NCBI RefSeq assembly: GCF_001640805.2
Contig: NC_066833.1
Location: forward strand, 8,644,940 to 8,708,939
Direction: 5' to 3'
Length of the DNA: 64,000 nucleotides
From: Lates calcarifer
Lineage: Eukaryota; Chordata; Actinopteri; Centropomidae
Shown in pieces: positions 40,178-49,460 of this stretch. The translations under genes and the position numbers were made by a program. Positions within the stretch are counted from its first letter, which is position 1. Each line of letters starts with the position of its first letter. The notes under the pieces are model-generated. The model worked only from the letters and a program-made list of their open reading frames with translations, ran no database searches and was not told the DNA's origin.

Positions 40178-40275
40178 CAAAAGTATTCAGACCCTTTGCT
40201 GTGGCTCTCCAGATTGTGTTCAGGTGCATCCTGTTTGCTTTAATTATCCTTGAGTTGTGTCACAGAACCTGCTGG
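40178..40275 (+). mobile_element. Tc1-like transposon terminal fragment
   Basis: AAAAGTATTCAGACCCTTTG followed by CAGGTGCATCCTGTTTGCTT and TTATCCTTGAGTTGTGTCAC matches the end region of a well-known teleost Tc1-like element. Only about 100 bp remain; there is no transposase frame and no second terminus. Confidence 0.6.
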
Positions 40276-41596
40276 AAGGACAAACCAAACAACCATCAAA
40301 CAGCCAAACAGCATTAAAGGACTCTGACAGCTTGAGAACCACCATGAAGTTGACAAAGAGATTTGATGATGATTGCAGGTTTTGCACTGTTCATTTCTTC
40401 AGAGAGTTGAGGAGTTTTCTGCCGCTGTGACAGAAACAGGAACAGAAACTTAGTTTTCCTCAAACATGATTCTGAATTATCTGTGCAACAGGAACCAGCC
40501 CCCGAGAGTCAGGCTGATGTTTGTTCTGCTTTAGATCAGCTATGTTGATGTCAAAGTACTAGTCCTGATCAACACATGGTTCTGAAGGTAAAACCATTGT
40601 TACTGTCTTTGGCGCTCTAGTCATTAATCCTTTGTGTTTCAAGAGGTCAAAGAACAATCTTTCAGATTTCTTATCAACAAACATTTTCCCGATCAGTGTG
40701 ATCAAAAGCAAACACAAGTGTTTCTGAATATGACGTTGAAAATACTTGTGGTTTTCTATACGTTTGAGACGCACATCCCATGGAAACAGGAAACTGGTGA
40801 AAGAGTTTCTATGCATTGACCACTTCATGCTACATTAGAGTCAGACAGCACTTTGTAAAACAATTGTTCTTTGTTTTGTTCTCTCGCCTCTTTGGAAGCG
40901 GGTCCTGGGCTCGGTTTGTGGACCAACAGGAAGCTGTTGGGCCCCTGATCAAAGCAGACTGGGGCCTGAGCACTGTCAGTCCCAGTGTTTCTGCTGCAGC
41001 ATTCTGTTTGGGATTATCACACCTGTGGTTCAGGGATTAATCCCAGCAGAGACATGGGAACCAGGGACAAGAGGGCTGCAGAGGTCGAGGGCAGAGATGG
41101 AGGAGGGGCATACTGACAAGTACATCCCAGGACTTTGTCCCCATGAGTCTTTAGGTGCCTTTTAATATTTTAGGACAACCTGTTGGAAAGGATGGAGGCA
41201 GGTGTAGCAGAACCTCGGCCTCCGCACAATCACCCATCTGCTGCTGAGTTTTTATGTTACAGTCAGTTTTTCCACCAGTGACTGAACTGATGCCTAACGC
41301 AGGAAAAGATCATGAGTCCATTTTTAGTAGTGGAGTAGTAGTGTTAGATAATTGCCAGTCAAAGCAGCCGTTGACCAACAAGAGAGGATCTTTAATACTC
41401 TGTTATCTGACTCCGGACTGTCTGAGTGTGACCACAGCAGTATCATATGTCAATATCAGCTCTTTCCGTCTTTTACTGACCATGCAGAAAATCCTCTCCT
41501 TGTTTGTTTAGCTAATTCCCATGGCATTTCTCCAAGTGCATTCCTCCTGAGACAGTTTGTCTAACAGCTTAATGTCTCCAGCCTCCTTTATCTTAA

Positions 41597-41617
41597 AAAA
41601 AAAAAAAAAAAAAAATC
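41597..41617. repeat. Poly(A) tract
   Basis: About 21 A in a row without a recognisable retroposon body upstream. Confidence 0.8.
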
Positions 41618-42555
41618 AAGAGCAATCCCTTCAAAGCTGCTGTCCATCGAGCTCAGGTCCTCCCCCAGTGGAATGATCTTTAGTTCTGATTCCCTCTAAC
41701 CCCCCACATCTATTCTCTCACTTTATTTCAGAAACGCTGGCTTGTGCCGTGGGTCTGACAGGAGGTAACAGCCTGTTTCTATCTGTTGTGAGCTGGTTCA
41801 CGTTAACTCTTCAGTATTATGGACAGAGTTAAGAAGTGCTTTCATTTTGAAAAGCAAGACAGTAGCCAGTGCTATTTATATGGCAGCTTCATATGAGGCT
41901 AAAGAGCGACCTCTACTGTTTGAATAAATGATGACAGCTTCCCCCTAAACTAAACTAAACTAAAAACAGAGAACTGCTGTTATTAGAGTCTCACTGTTGA
42001 GCAACAGCTTTAACTGTCTCTGTGGAAAGTTTTACTTTACAGGTGATTTGCAGTGATATGATATGTAGGTGTATACATTAGCCTTCATATATTCCATACA
42101 TGTATTGATGATTTTTTTCTGGATAAGGTTTAGTTGCAATTAATTGTAAATAATAAAATAGAAGTTATAATGTGTTTAAAATGGTTTGGTCTTTGTGACT
42201 CATGAACTCCTCATGTGTGAGAACCTGGTAAACTCTGCACTGTTGCTCCAGCAGGTGTCAGCACATGATTTAGTTTATGACTGTAAACACAGAGCTTAAT
42301 TCACTGTAGGTGAGTTTTTGTTGTTGACCTCTGAGCTTTGGTTCCTAGAATCAGAGGAAAATATTTTATTATTATTATATTTCAAATATAACAACATCAG
42401 GGTAACACATGCAGGAGTTCAGGTAACTGTAAACTACAAACAGAGGAAAACTTTGTGCTGCTGCAGTGGTATTATACTGGACAGTGTCTAACTGGTATAA
42501 CTATGTCAGATGTGTTTGAGAATATAATACATTTACTCACATTTTCTGCACTCGT

Positions 42556-42617
42556 TCACAAGTGATGGAGCAGATACAATGACTGCAACCCCTGCAGCTG
42601 GGTCTTCCAGTCCTCAC
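42556..42617 (-). CDS. Tentative B7-like terminal exon (cytoplasmic tail)
   Basis: After an acceptor CTGTTATTTTACAG, a phase-1 reading gives SEDWKTQLQGLQSLYLLHHL and a stop. The phase fits the transmembrane exon, and a tail of about 20 residues is plausible. It lies 2.1 kb from the preceding exon and nothing but phase and splice signal supports it. Alternative tails could lie anywhere between 42.5 and 44.7 kb. Confidence 0.3.
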
Positions 42618-43860
42618 CTGTAAAATAACAGAGTAACATGCTGCTTTATTTAGGATTTGAACCTCTGATTTGTGACATTAATCAACTGGCTCTAGTTTGG
42701 TATTAAATCAGGATTCAGTTCAAAACTCGATCACAGTTCAATAGACTCACGATTGATTTTAATGAAGAAAGGATGAAAACAAACCAAAATCTTAGAGTTC
42801 TTATTATTCCTTCTTAATATAAACTGCAAACATAAAATCTCTTACAGTGTTTTCCTTATTGAAAACTGATGAAATCTTTCTTGTAGTTGTGAATCTGAAG
42901 GGATTCCTTTGAATCTGTGACATCTCTGATGCAGAGAAGTAACAAAAACCTGTTGTTGACATTGCTTCCATCCTTCGAGACTGACCGCAGCTTTTGTAAA
43001 ATGAGTAAAATGAGCTAATCTGTTAATCTTATCACTTTATGTGATTAATATTTTTAATACTAATATACTTTCTTAAAATAAATTTCTGATCGCCTGGAAC
43101 AAATCAATCAATCAATCAAAAGTCACACAGATATGATTTCACATAAAAATTCATAACAACAGTTTTTTTTTTTTTAGCATTCTATATTTATTGGATAGGA
43201 AACAGCAACTGACCACAAACAACAAACAACAACAAATAAAGGTCCCTGACTGGACTCAGGTCTGGGTCTTAAAGCTGCAGACCCCTCAAAACACCTCCAC
43301 TAAAAAATGTTAAGTGCTCTTTCTTAGAAAAATGATTGAAGCTGTTCAGTAGAAAATCTTTCTTTGTAACCGTACATGATTGCAGAGTGTCGATGGTTCT
43401 GCTCATTCCAGTCGGAGGTAGTTATGTTACAAAAGAAAAACAGCATTTCTCAAGTGTTAACTTGGATGTTATGAAGCAATGTGAAAAAAATAAATGCATG
43501 ATTGTGACAATTTAAGACCTTTGATCAACGGGACAGACAGTTTAACACAAATGAAGTGGATTTATACCTTTTAAGATTTTAAAGACTCCTGGCTTCAGTG
43601 TTGTAGGATAAGGAACAAACACTGGTCTGACAGTTAAGTTGTTCTTCATACACAGCTACAATAAGTGGTGCTGGAGTTTTGACCTTTGAAGTCAGGAAAA
43701 GTCGTTCCTGAAATCTGTAGTATTTAGCATTCTTGATTAAAAGCTTAGAGTAATATGATTATTCAGTCATTAAATACGTTGCCTTCAGCAGTTCTGATCT
43801 GTTCTGCTCTTATTTGTCTTTGTCACTTTCCATGCTGTTTACTTCATCTAAAATTTTCAG

Positions 43861-44012
43861 GCTGTCACTTTTTTCGTGTCCTGCGTCATTACCAGCAGGA
43901 GCGTTATCGCAGGTCACACCATGTGCAGCACCATCACTCTTCCCTGTGGGACGGTGATGTGCAGTTTGATTCCCTGCTAGAGAAACTGTTTCCTCACGAA
44001 CATTTTGCTCAG
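43861..44012 (+). CDS. Unrecognised exon-like open segment
   Basis: A 152-nt open stretch sits between a good acceptor (pyrimidine-rich, ending AAATTTTCAG at 43,860) and a donor CTCAG|GTGAAT. The reading FRVLRHYQQERYRRSHHVQ, continuing to DSLLEKLFPHEHFAQ, uses CTG, CAG, GAG and CAC codons in a way that looks coding, and is unlike the AT-rich surroundings. It ends on a codon boundary, so its phase would allow joining to 52603, but such an extension is not known for NXPE proteins. It lies opposite the last presumed intron of the B7-like gene. I do not recognise the protein; it may be one exon of an unlocated gene, a fragment, or chance. Confidence 0.35.
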
Positions 44013-44731
44013 GTGAATCTCAGCTTCCTGCTGAGCCAGATGAGTTTTTTGTTGATTGTTTGTCTGGAAGAGAAATGTTGGAGTCATGACAGTGGAAGAA
44101 AACAGCAGAGACAAACATTTTATCTTGTTTTTAGCCAGGCTGGCGTCATAGCTTGAGGGTTGCCTAACAGACACCTGAGACTTCCTGATAGAGAATTGTT
44201 GTATTTGCATCTTTACTACAAAGAACACTGAGCTTTACTGCTTCATCTCTGACTGCTGCTCAGTTTCTTTTAAGGAGGATATTAATGTTAAGTGACCGTT
44301 GTGACCATTTTTTTATTTTTATCAGAAGAAACTGAATCAGCAGCGCCTTTATTCAGCCCTGAGTAGTGTCTGCAGGTATACCTGTCAGGTTACATGCAGC
44401 CCCAACAACCTTCATCAAAAAGGCAGGCGGCCTGGATGTAGCCTTAGAGGCAAATCTGAGGACAGAAGTCTGCAAAACATTTTCATCAGCGTTGATCTTC
44501 TCACATTCGTTCATACAGACCCAATCAACCCGAAACAATAATGGTGAAGGGAACATTCTGTTGACCTTCAACAGTCTCAGCAAATGTTCAGATCTCCTCA
44601 AAGGTGACTTGTTCCAGGACAGATGACCAAGCAACATATAACACATCCATGTGACTAAACACTGAAGTATTACTCATTCAAACACTTAATGTTACATCAA
44701 ACATTCAAAGGAAAGTAAAAGGAACACTTAC

Positions 44732-44821
44732 TTCTGTAGCACAGGTACAAAACCACAGAAAAACAAACAATCAAGGCCAGAATAAAAAGAACAACAACAG
44801 CTGTTGGATGAAATCTTGCTC
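44732..44821 (-). CDS. B7-like exon 4 (transmembrane segment)
   Basis: It is 90 nt between acceptor TTTGTTTCAG and a perfect donor GTAAGT, phase 1 to 1. It encodes GARFHPTAVVVLFILALIVC and then FSVVLYLCYR, a single membrane-spanning helix followed by a basic stop-transfer residue, exactly where B7-type proteins place their membrane anchor. Confidence 0.7.
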
Positions 44822-47800
44822 CTGAAACAAAGACAAATGAAACACAAGAGCTGTCACAGTACTTCAACATATGGAAACAATAAATCAGATAACAGTGAGC
44901 TTTAAGAAATATGACTGCAAATCAGGATAGAATAGGATTATCCTTTGTTAATTTCCTTAAGAGAAACACTGGCATCAAGGCAACATTCAGCTTCTCCACA
45001 GATGCATGTACAGTCAAAACTACAATCAACATTCAGCATTAACATTTATTTTACATTTCAATGAGCATGAATGCAGAGGAATAATAAAGAAAAAAATGCA
45101 ATTTTAAAAGGAAATGTGAACATGTAAGTACCTGAAGAAAGAGTCACATCTTTAGTTGTACTCAGTGTCTGGTTTGAAGTCGGGTTGTAAACTGCACAGG
45201 TCATTTTGGATGACCCTGTGATGTTGACTGTGCTCCTGATGCTGTAGGTTTTTCCCTCTACAGAGAACATGATGGTCCGAACTTCATGTGGTTCCAGTGT
45301 GCGCTCATATCCTTGTAGATGGTCCCTGGACCTCCATATGACTTCGAGGTTCAGGGTACCCTCCCTTTGTTCTGCAGGTCGCTGTCATCTCTTTTTGGTT
45401 TATCTCAATTTTAGGCTCCTGAAAAGGAACTGCAAATGAGTCTAGATTAGTTTATTGTGATTTTTCTTGTGTATGAATATGTGAACATTCAGGAAGATAT
45501 ACACATAAAGACTGAAGTACATCAGAAACATATGGTCATTTTATAGTTACAATAAAAGGATATTTACAGTGACAAGAAAAAGTAAGTGAACCCCTCAAAA
45601 TCATCTTGTCCATATTGAAAACATAATTCAAACATTCACAGTGTAGGCTGGAAACAGTATGTGAACCAATGCAATGACATCAACAAGAGCTAACAGGACT
45701 CAGGAGTTATCAAACCTTTAGTCCAATCAATGAAACCAGATCGGTTTGGGTTAGAGCTACTTTGACTCATAAAAACACTCAAACATTATGTGTTGAATCT
45801 GAAAAGGGTCAGAAGACTTGTAGAAGAATTGTTCACCAACTGGTTACCTCCACCAGCTCACCATCATCAAGAAGAAAAGAACTTAAATCAGTTTTTCATC
45901 AGCCATTAACAGGAAGGTACTGACCTGCTACATACACAGTCACTGGACAGAGTCTTTTAGGGTTCATTTTTTCTACAAAAATAACTTCCAGGGAGGTGTT
46001 GTCATTCAGCGTCAGTGGATCAATGACAAGTGAGAAGTTTCCAAAAGGTAATTGATCAGCAAAGATTTTAGTCTTATTTTTAAACAGCTGGTTTTGGTGT
46101 ATAGACTCTTCCTTTCCGTTTACATAAGCATGGAGAACAGTGTTGTTCAGGCTCTGCCAGTATATGAAACTATCATTAGGCTGGAATGGTTCAGGGAAGA
46201 TGTGCTGGCATGGCCAGAGCCATGGAGCTCCTCTGGTTCCATTGACAATGACATTTTCAGATGATAAAGGCAGAAACAGCAGCAAAAGGAAAACTGTGAA
46301 GAAAGAAAGAAAAGATTCAGTAAAAGAAAACAACTTGTGGATGCACACACCATGGACACATAGTTGGTCTTATTAAAGTCTTTCTACTCTGCTTGGAAAA
46401 TTAGTGGATATGTGGATGTTCACACAGTCTCAGTACACAAAGTCTCTTACACTAAATGGGTTCAAGGAAAGATGAACATCTCTCTCGTCCTTTGTCCTTT
46501 TCACACACATTTCCATTAAAGCCTCCTGCAGTGAATGTGAAATTCAATAAGACATGAAGGAAACATTCTACAGGTGCAGCACTGAGTGCTCAACATGCTT
46601 TTTCATGCACACAAGATATAATTCCTTCAAAGGTTTTGATTAATTGGCTCCAACGTTCATGCACATGAGATAAGTGTATGTACCTAGAGTCAGAGCATCA
46701 ATGAATGATTCTCACCAGCTCTGTTATCCTCAACACTTATTGGTCAGTCTATGCTGAAGGCCTTTCTTTTCACAACAACCTGTGCTCATGACAACAGAAC
46801 CCTTTTAGACTTTTAGCCATCTCTGCCCCCTCAGTTCCCCTCCACCCTAGTCTCCAGTCACTTCTCATTTTCCTCCATCTCCATGTACTACCTCTGTCAC
46901 AGCTGCAGTTCTCCTTCGGTCCACAAGATGTCTCCCTGTCGCACTTGCTCACGTTTTTTCCCAGTTTGAATCCCTTCAGTTCCCCTCCCACTCACCTGAT
47001 CCTACTTCACTCCTCACCCACTCTGTGTATACACATGCCTTTGTCACAAGTCTGGTCATGTTTCTGTTTTTGTTCCTGTGAACCTGTGTTTATTTCACTC
47101 TTTGCTGGTAACTGGATTCCTCCTAACAAAACATTTCCTGCTCCACTGGTCCTGTATGCCTGTAAAACCTTATTATTATTATTATTATTATTATTTTCAA
47201 TTCATTTCTTCTCTAATCTGGATTTCAACTGTAAGTTTGTTTGTTTAGATTCCGAGAAACTGTAATAATGAGAAGGACACAAGCAGGTTTTTGACTGATG
47301 GGGAAATCACCAGTGGAAATTGCACCATTGATTCACTTCCTCTTTATAGAGGATAGTTTGCAGAGTTTGACACATATATTGACATTACAGGAAGAAAGGC
47401 AGCGGTATATCCAGGATGACACACCAAAATGGGAAGAACTCGTTATTTTATCAGTGACATAGTTCATAAGAAGTGACAGAAAGAAAATCCCTCTGACCAC
47501 AGACAAACAAGTGTATATGAAGCTCAGAGCTCAGTCAGGACTGTCTGTCTAAATCACTCTCTCTGAACCTCACCTGCTAATTCATTTTCATCCAGTCTCT
47601 TTCTCCTGGGCACAATAAATATGATTCTTCTTCAGATTTGTCTCTCCTGACTGAGCCGCATCTGAGGCTGATAATGTCTGATAAAAAATGTGTTTAACGA
47701 TCATCTAAAGAAGAAGATTTTGCTGTGGTATATTCTTGTGTGAGACAGCTGTGAGTGGAAAGTTAGGACAGATCACCCACACACATTTCTGAAACAGTGA

Positions 47801-48084
47801 AGTCAGTAAAGTGAATGTTCATCTAACTGGTGTCACTAAAAGCTAACAAGAAAAGACAGTAAATATATGAGAAAACTCCCAGAAGGATCAGGAGTGGACA
47901 GAAACCAGCTGCTCCTCATGAAACAGAAAACAGAAAATCTCACACTGATGGTAAAACAAGATGAGTTTTGACAAATATGAACTCTTTTATTTTCATAACT
48001 GTACTGCATTGCAAGGTGTCTTTTTAGGTGTGTGAAGGTATAAAGTGATAATATCTCACCGAGCGAGACGGCAGATTGCTTCAT
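44732..48084 (-). CDS. B7-family Ig-superfamily membrane protein (ICOSLG/HHLA2/CD276-like), possibly a pseudogene
   Basis: Four minus-strand exons can be joined: 48084-48060 (start), 46293-45925 (V-like Ig), 45429-45132 (C-like Ig) and 44821-44732 (transmembrane). A tentative tail exon lies at 42617-42556. All junctions are GT/AG and phase 1, the normal arrangement for Ig-domain exons. The first junction creates a signal peptide (VFLLLLFLPLSS), which supports the model. The V-like segment FIYWQSLNNTVLHAYVNGKE and the C-like segments GYPEP and STVNITGSS resemble B7 ligands, which bind T-cell receptors of the CD28 or related families. Two oddities suggest decay: exon 3 is one base too long and reaches a stop, and the V-like domain lacks its second canonical cysteine. 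A single-base assembly error remains possible. The exact B7 member cannot be fixed from sequence alone. Confidence 0.7.
45132..45429 (-). pseudogene. B7-like exon 3 (Ig C-like domain) with a one-base frameshift
   Basis: The exon runs from acceptor CATTTGCAG to donor TCAG|GTACTT. Its first part reads VPFQEPKIEINQKEMTATC and then GGYPEP. One extra base (a C on the minus strand, about 45,346) then shifts the frame, and a TGA follows at 45307-45305. Skipping that base restores the expected EVIWRSRD with the core tryptophan, then VNITGSSKMTCAVYN with the second cysteine, through to the donor. The length is 298 nt, whereas a phase 1-1 exon must be a multiple of three, so the extra base is evident independently of similarity. 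The rest of the domain is intact, so the lesion is recent or an assembly error. Confidence 0.75.
45565..45800 (+). mobile_element. Tc1-like transposon remnant in intron 2 of the B7-like gene
   Basis: TACAGTGACAAGAAAAAGTA followed by AGTGAACCCCTC is the terminal sequence of a fish Tc1-like family. It continues with AACAAGAGCTAACAGGACTC and TTAGAGCTACTTTGACTCAT, which belong to the same 5' region. The transposase part is absent, so this is a deletion derivative. It lies wholly between the two Ig exons and does not disturb splice sites. Confidence 0.6.
45925..46293 (-). CDS. B7-like exon 2 (Ig V-like domain)
   Basis: It is 369 nt with acceptor TTTCTTCACAG and donor GCAG|GTCAGT, phase 1 to 1. 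After the signal peptide it encodes one V-like domain. PWLWPC (C37 in the joined protein) is the B-strand cysteine, and FIYWQ (W54) is the core tryptophan. HAYVNGKEE and FADQLPFGNFSLVI match B7 V domains. At the F-strand position where B7 proteins have the second cysteine (pattern D-x-G-x-Y-x-C), this exon reads DNTSLEV, with Val112. A cysteine occurs 12 residues later (C124). Six N-glycosylation sequons are visible (N26, N48, N58, N81, N94, N107), as expected for an extracellular domain. Confidence 0.75.
47170..47196. repeat. (TTA)n microsatellite in intron 1 of the B7-like gene
   Basis: TTA run of 27 bp. Confidence 0.9.
48060..48084 (-). CDS. B7-like exon 1 (start codon, first half of signal peptide)
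   Basis: It is 25 coding nt from ATG at 48084 to a strong donor CTCG|GTGAGA. It encodes MKQSAVSL plus one base of the next codon. The phase-1 join to the hydrophobic start of the next exon yields a classic signal peptide. The exon is too short to be called alone. Confidence 0.65.
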
Positions 48085-48304
48085 GATTCCAACCCTGATG
48101 GGAACAGCAGCTTAACTTCAAAGTTCACAGGAAGCTGAAAGAAAGAAGTGGTCAGTCATGGTGCAGAGAGGCTGAGAGCTGCACGGCCGGAGGAACAAAG
48201 TGATACGAGAACAGTTCAGTTCCTTTTAACTTGTTGTCTGTCTGCCCCTCCCTCTCTCTCTCTCTCTTCTCTCTTTCTCTCTCAGTTCAATTCAAAGGTG
48301 CTTT

Positions 48305-48817
48305 CTTCAGTTCAATTCAGTTCAGTTTAATTCTATTTAAATAGTGCAGAATCACAACAAAAGTCATCTCAAGGCAATTTTCATACAGAGCAGGTCTAGA
48401 CCATACTCTTAAAATATGGTGTTTACAAAGAGAGACCCAACAGATCCAGCATGAGCAGCACTAGGCGACAGTGGAAGAGGCAGAAACCCAGAACATAGCA
48501 TAACGGATTCCATGTTAAAAAAAAAAAGTAATGTGATACCAATTATACAGTAGGAGTAATGATAGTAGTGATAATTTAAAGTATTAACTGCTAACACAGC
48601 AATACAACTAATAGCAGTGTAAGTCATTTCTAATTCTAGCAGCAGGTGTTGAGTGGAGTTGTAGGAGCAGCAGGAGACTTGTCATCACAGATCAGACTCT
48701 ACAGCTCCAGAGGCAGAAATACCTGCAGAAAGAGACAGAAGAGGAGACAGAGACAGAAGAGCACAATACTACAGAAAGGGAAGATACTGAGTTAGAGATG
48801 GATGAGAGGAGAGAGAG

Positions 48818-48867
<50 letters not shown>

Positions 48868-48947
48868 CTCAGTGCATCATGGGAGATCTCCCAGCAGTCT
48901 AGGCCTATAGCAGCATAACTAAGGGATGGTTCAAGCCTGAGCCAACC
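48305..48947 (-). mobile_element. 3' untranslated tail of the same LINE, with an internal GA expansion
   Basis: The plus strand carries AATCACAACAAAAGTCATCT and CAAGGCAATTTTCATACAGA, a sequence widely seen as the 3' end of a teleost LINE, followed by AGCAGGAGACTTGTCATCAC and AGTGCATCATGGGAGATCT. The same order of segments occurs at 32,088-32,392. A (GA)n tract has expanded inside this copy. Confidence 0.75.
48823..48864. repeat. (GA)n microsatellite inside the LINE tail
   Basis: GA run of about 42 bp between GGAGATACTGAGTTAGAG-like sequence and AGTGCATCATGGG. The sister LINE copy has only a short GAGAGAGA at the same place. Confidence 0.9.
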
Positions 48948-49460
48948 CTAACTATAAGCTTTATCAAAGAGGAAAGTTTTAAGCCGACTCTTAAAGGTAC
49001 AGAGGGTGTCTGCCTCCTGGACCCAAACTGGGAGAAGGTTCCACAGTAGAGGAGCCTGATAACTGAAGGCTCTGCCTCTCATTCTACTCCTGGAAACTCT
49101 GGGAACCACCAGTAAACCAGCATTCTGAGAGCACAGAGTCCTGGTGGGATTGTAGGGGACTATGAGATTGGGACTCAATGTAGAGAGGCTAGTTCCTGTC
49201 AGTAATGGTGCTGCAGCATTTTGGATCAGCTGCAGAGTCTTTAGAGAGTTGTTGGGGCAGCCTGATAATAATGAATTACAGTAGTCCAGCCTAGAAGTAA
49301 CAAATGCATGGACTAGTTTTTCTGCATCTTTTTGAGACAGGCAATGTCTGACTTTGGTGATATTACACAGGTGAAAGAAGGCAGTCCTAGAAGTTAGTTT
49401 TATATGTCAGCTAAAGGACATATCCTGATCAAAGATGACTCCAAGGTCCTTTCTTAGCAT
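48948..49460 (-). mobile_element. LINE (L2/CR1-like group) reverse-transcriptase C-terminal remnant
   Basis: On the minus strand, one frame from 49,460 gives LRKDLGVIFDQDMSFS, then HLCNITKVRHCLSQKDAEKL, AFVTSRLDYCNSLLSGCPNN and LKTLQLIQNAAA. It ends in GRAFSYQAPLLWN and FKSRLKTFLF. These are typical C-terminal reverse-transcriptase motifs of L2/CR1-group non-LTR retrotransposons. There is one in-frame stop (TGA after DMSFS), and the usual segment after IQNAAARLLTG is shortened, so the copy is dead. The element is 5'-truncated at about 49,460, as is common for LINEs. Confidence 0.85.

Larger units (their letters stand above)
39107..42555. other. AT-rich non-coding stretch at the start of the gene-bearing part
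   Basis: Contains TA repeats, a Tc1-like fragment and a poly(A) tract. No exon is recognised; short frames such as that at 40,559-40,828 (-) show no family motif. Confidence 0.5.

Noticed and set aside
40559..40828. Minus-strand frame of 89 codons with a protein-like look
   Set aside because: It matches nothing I recognise, there are no convincing splice sites at both ends, and the region is AT-rich and repeat-bearing.
48125..48160. GAAAGAAAG motif near the B7-like start exon as an interferon-response element
   Set aside because: The two-base spacing required by the element (GAAANNGAAA) is missing.
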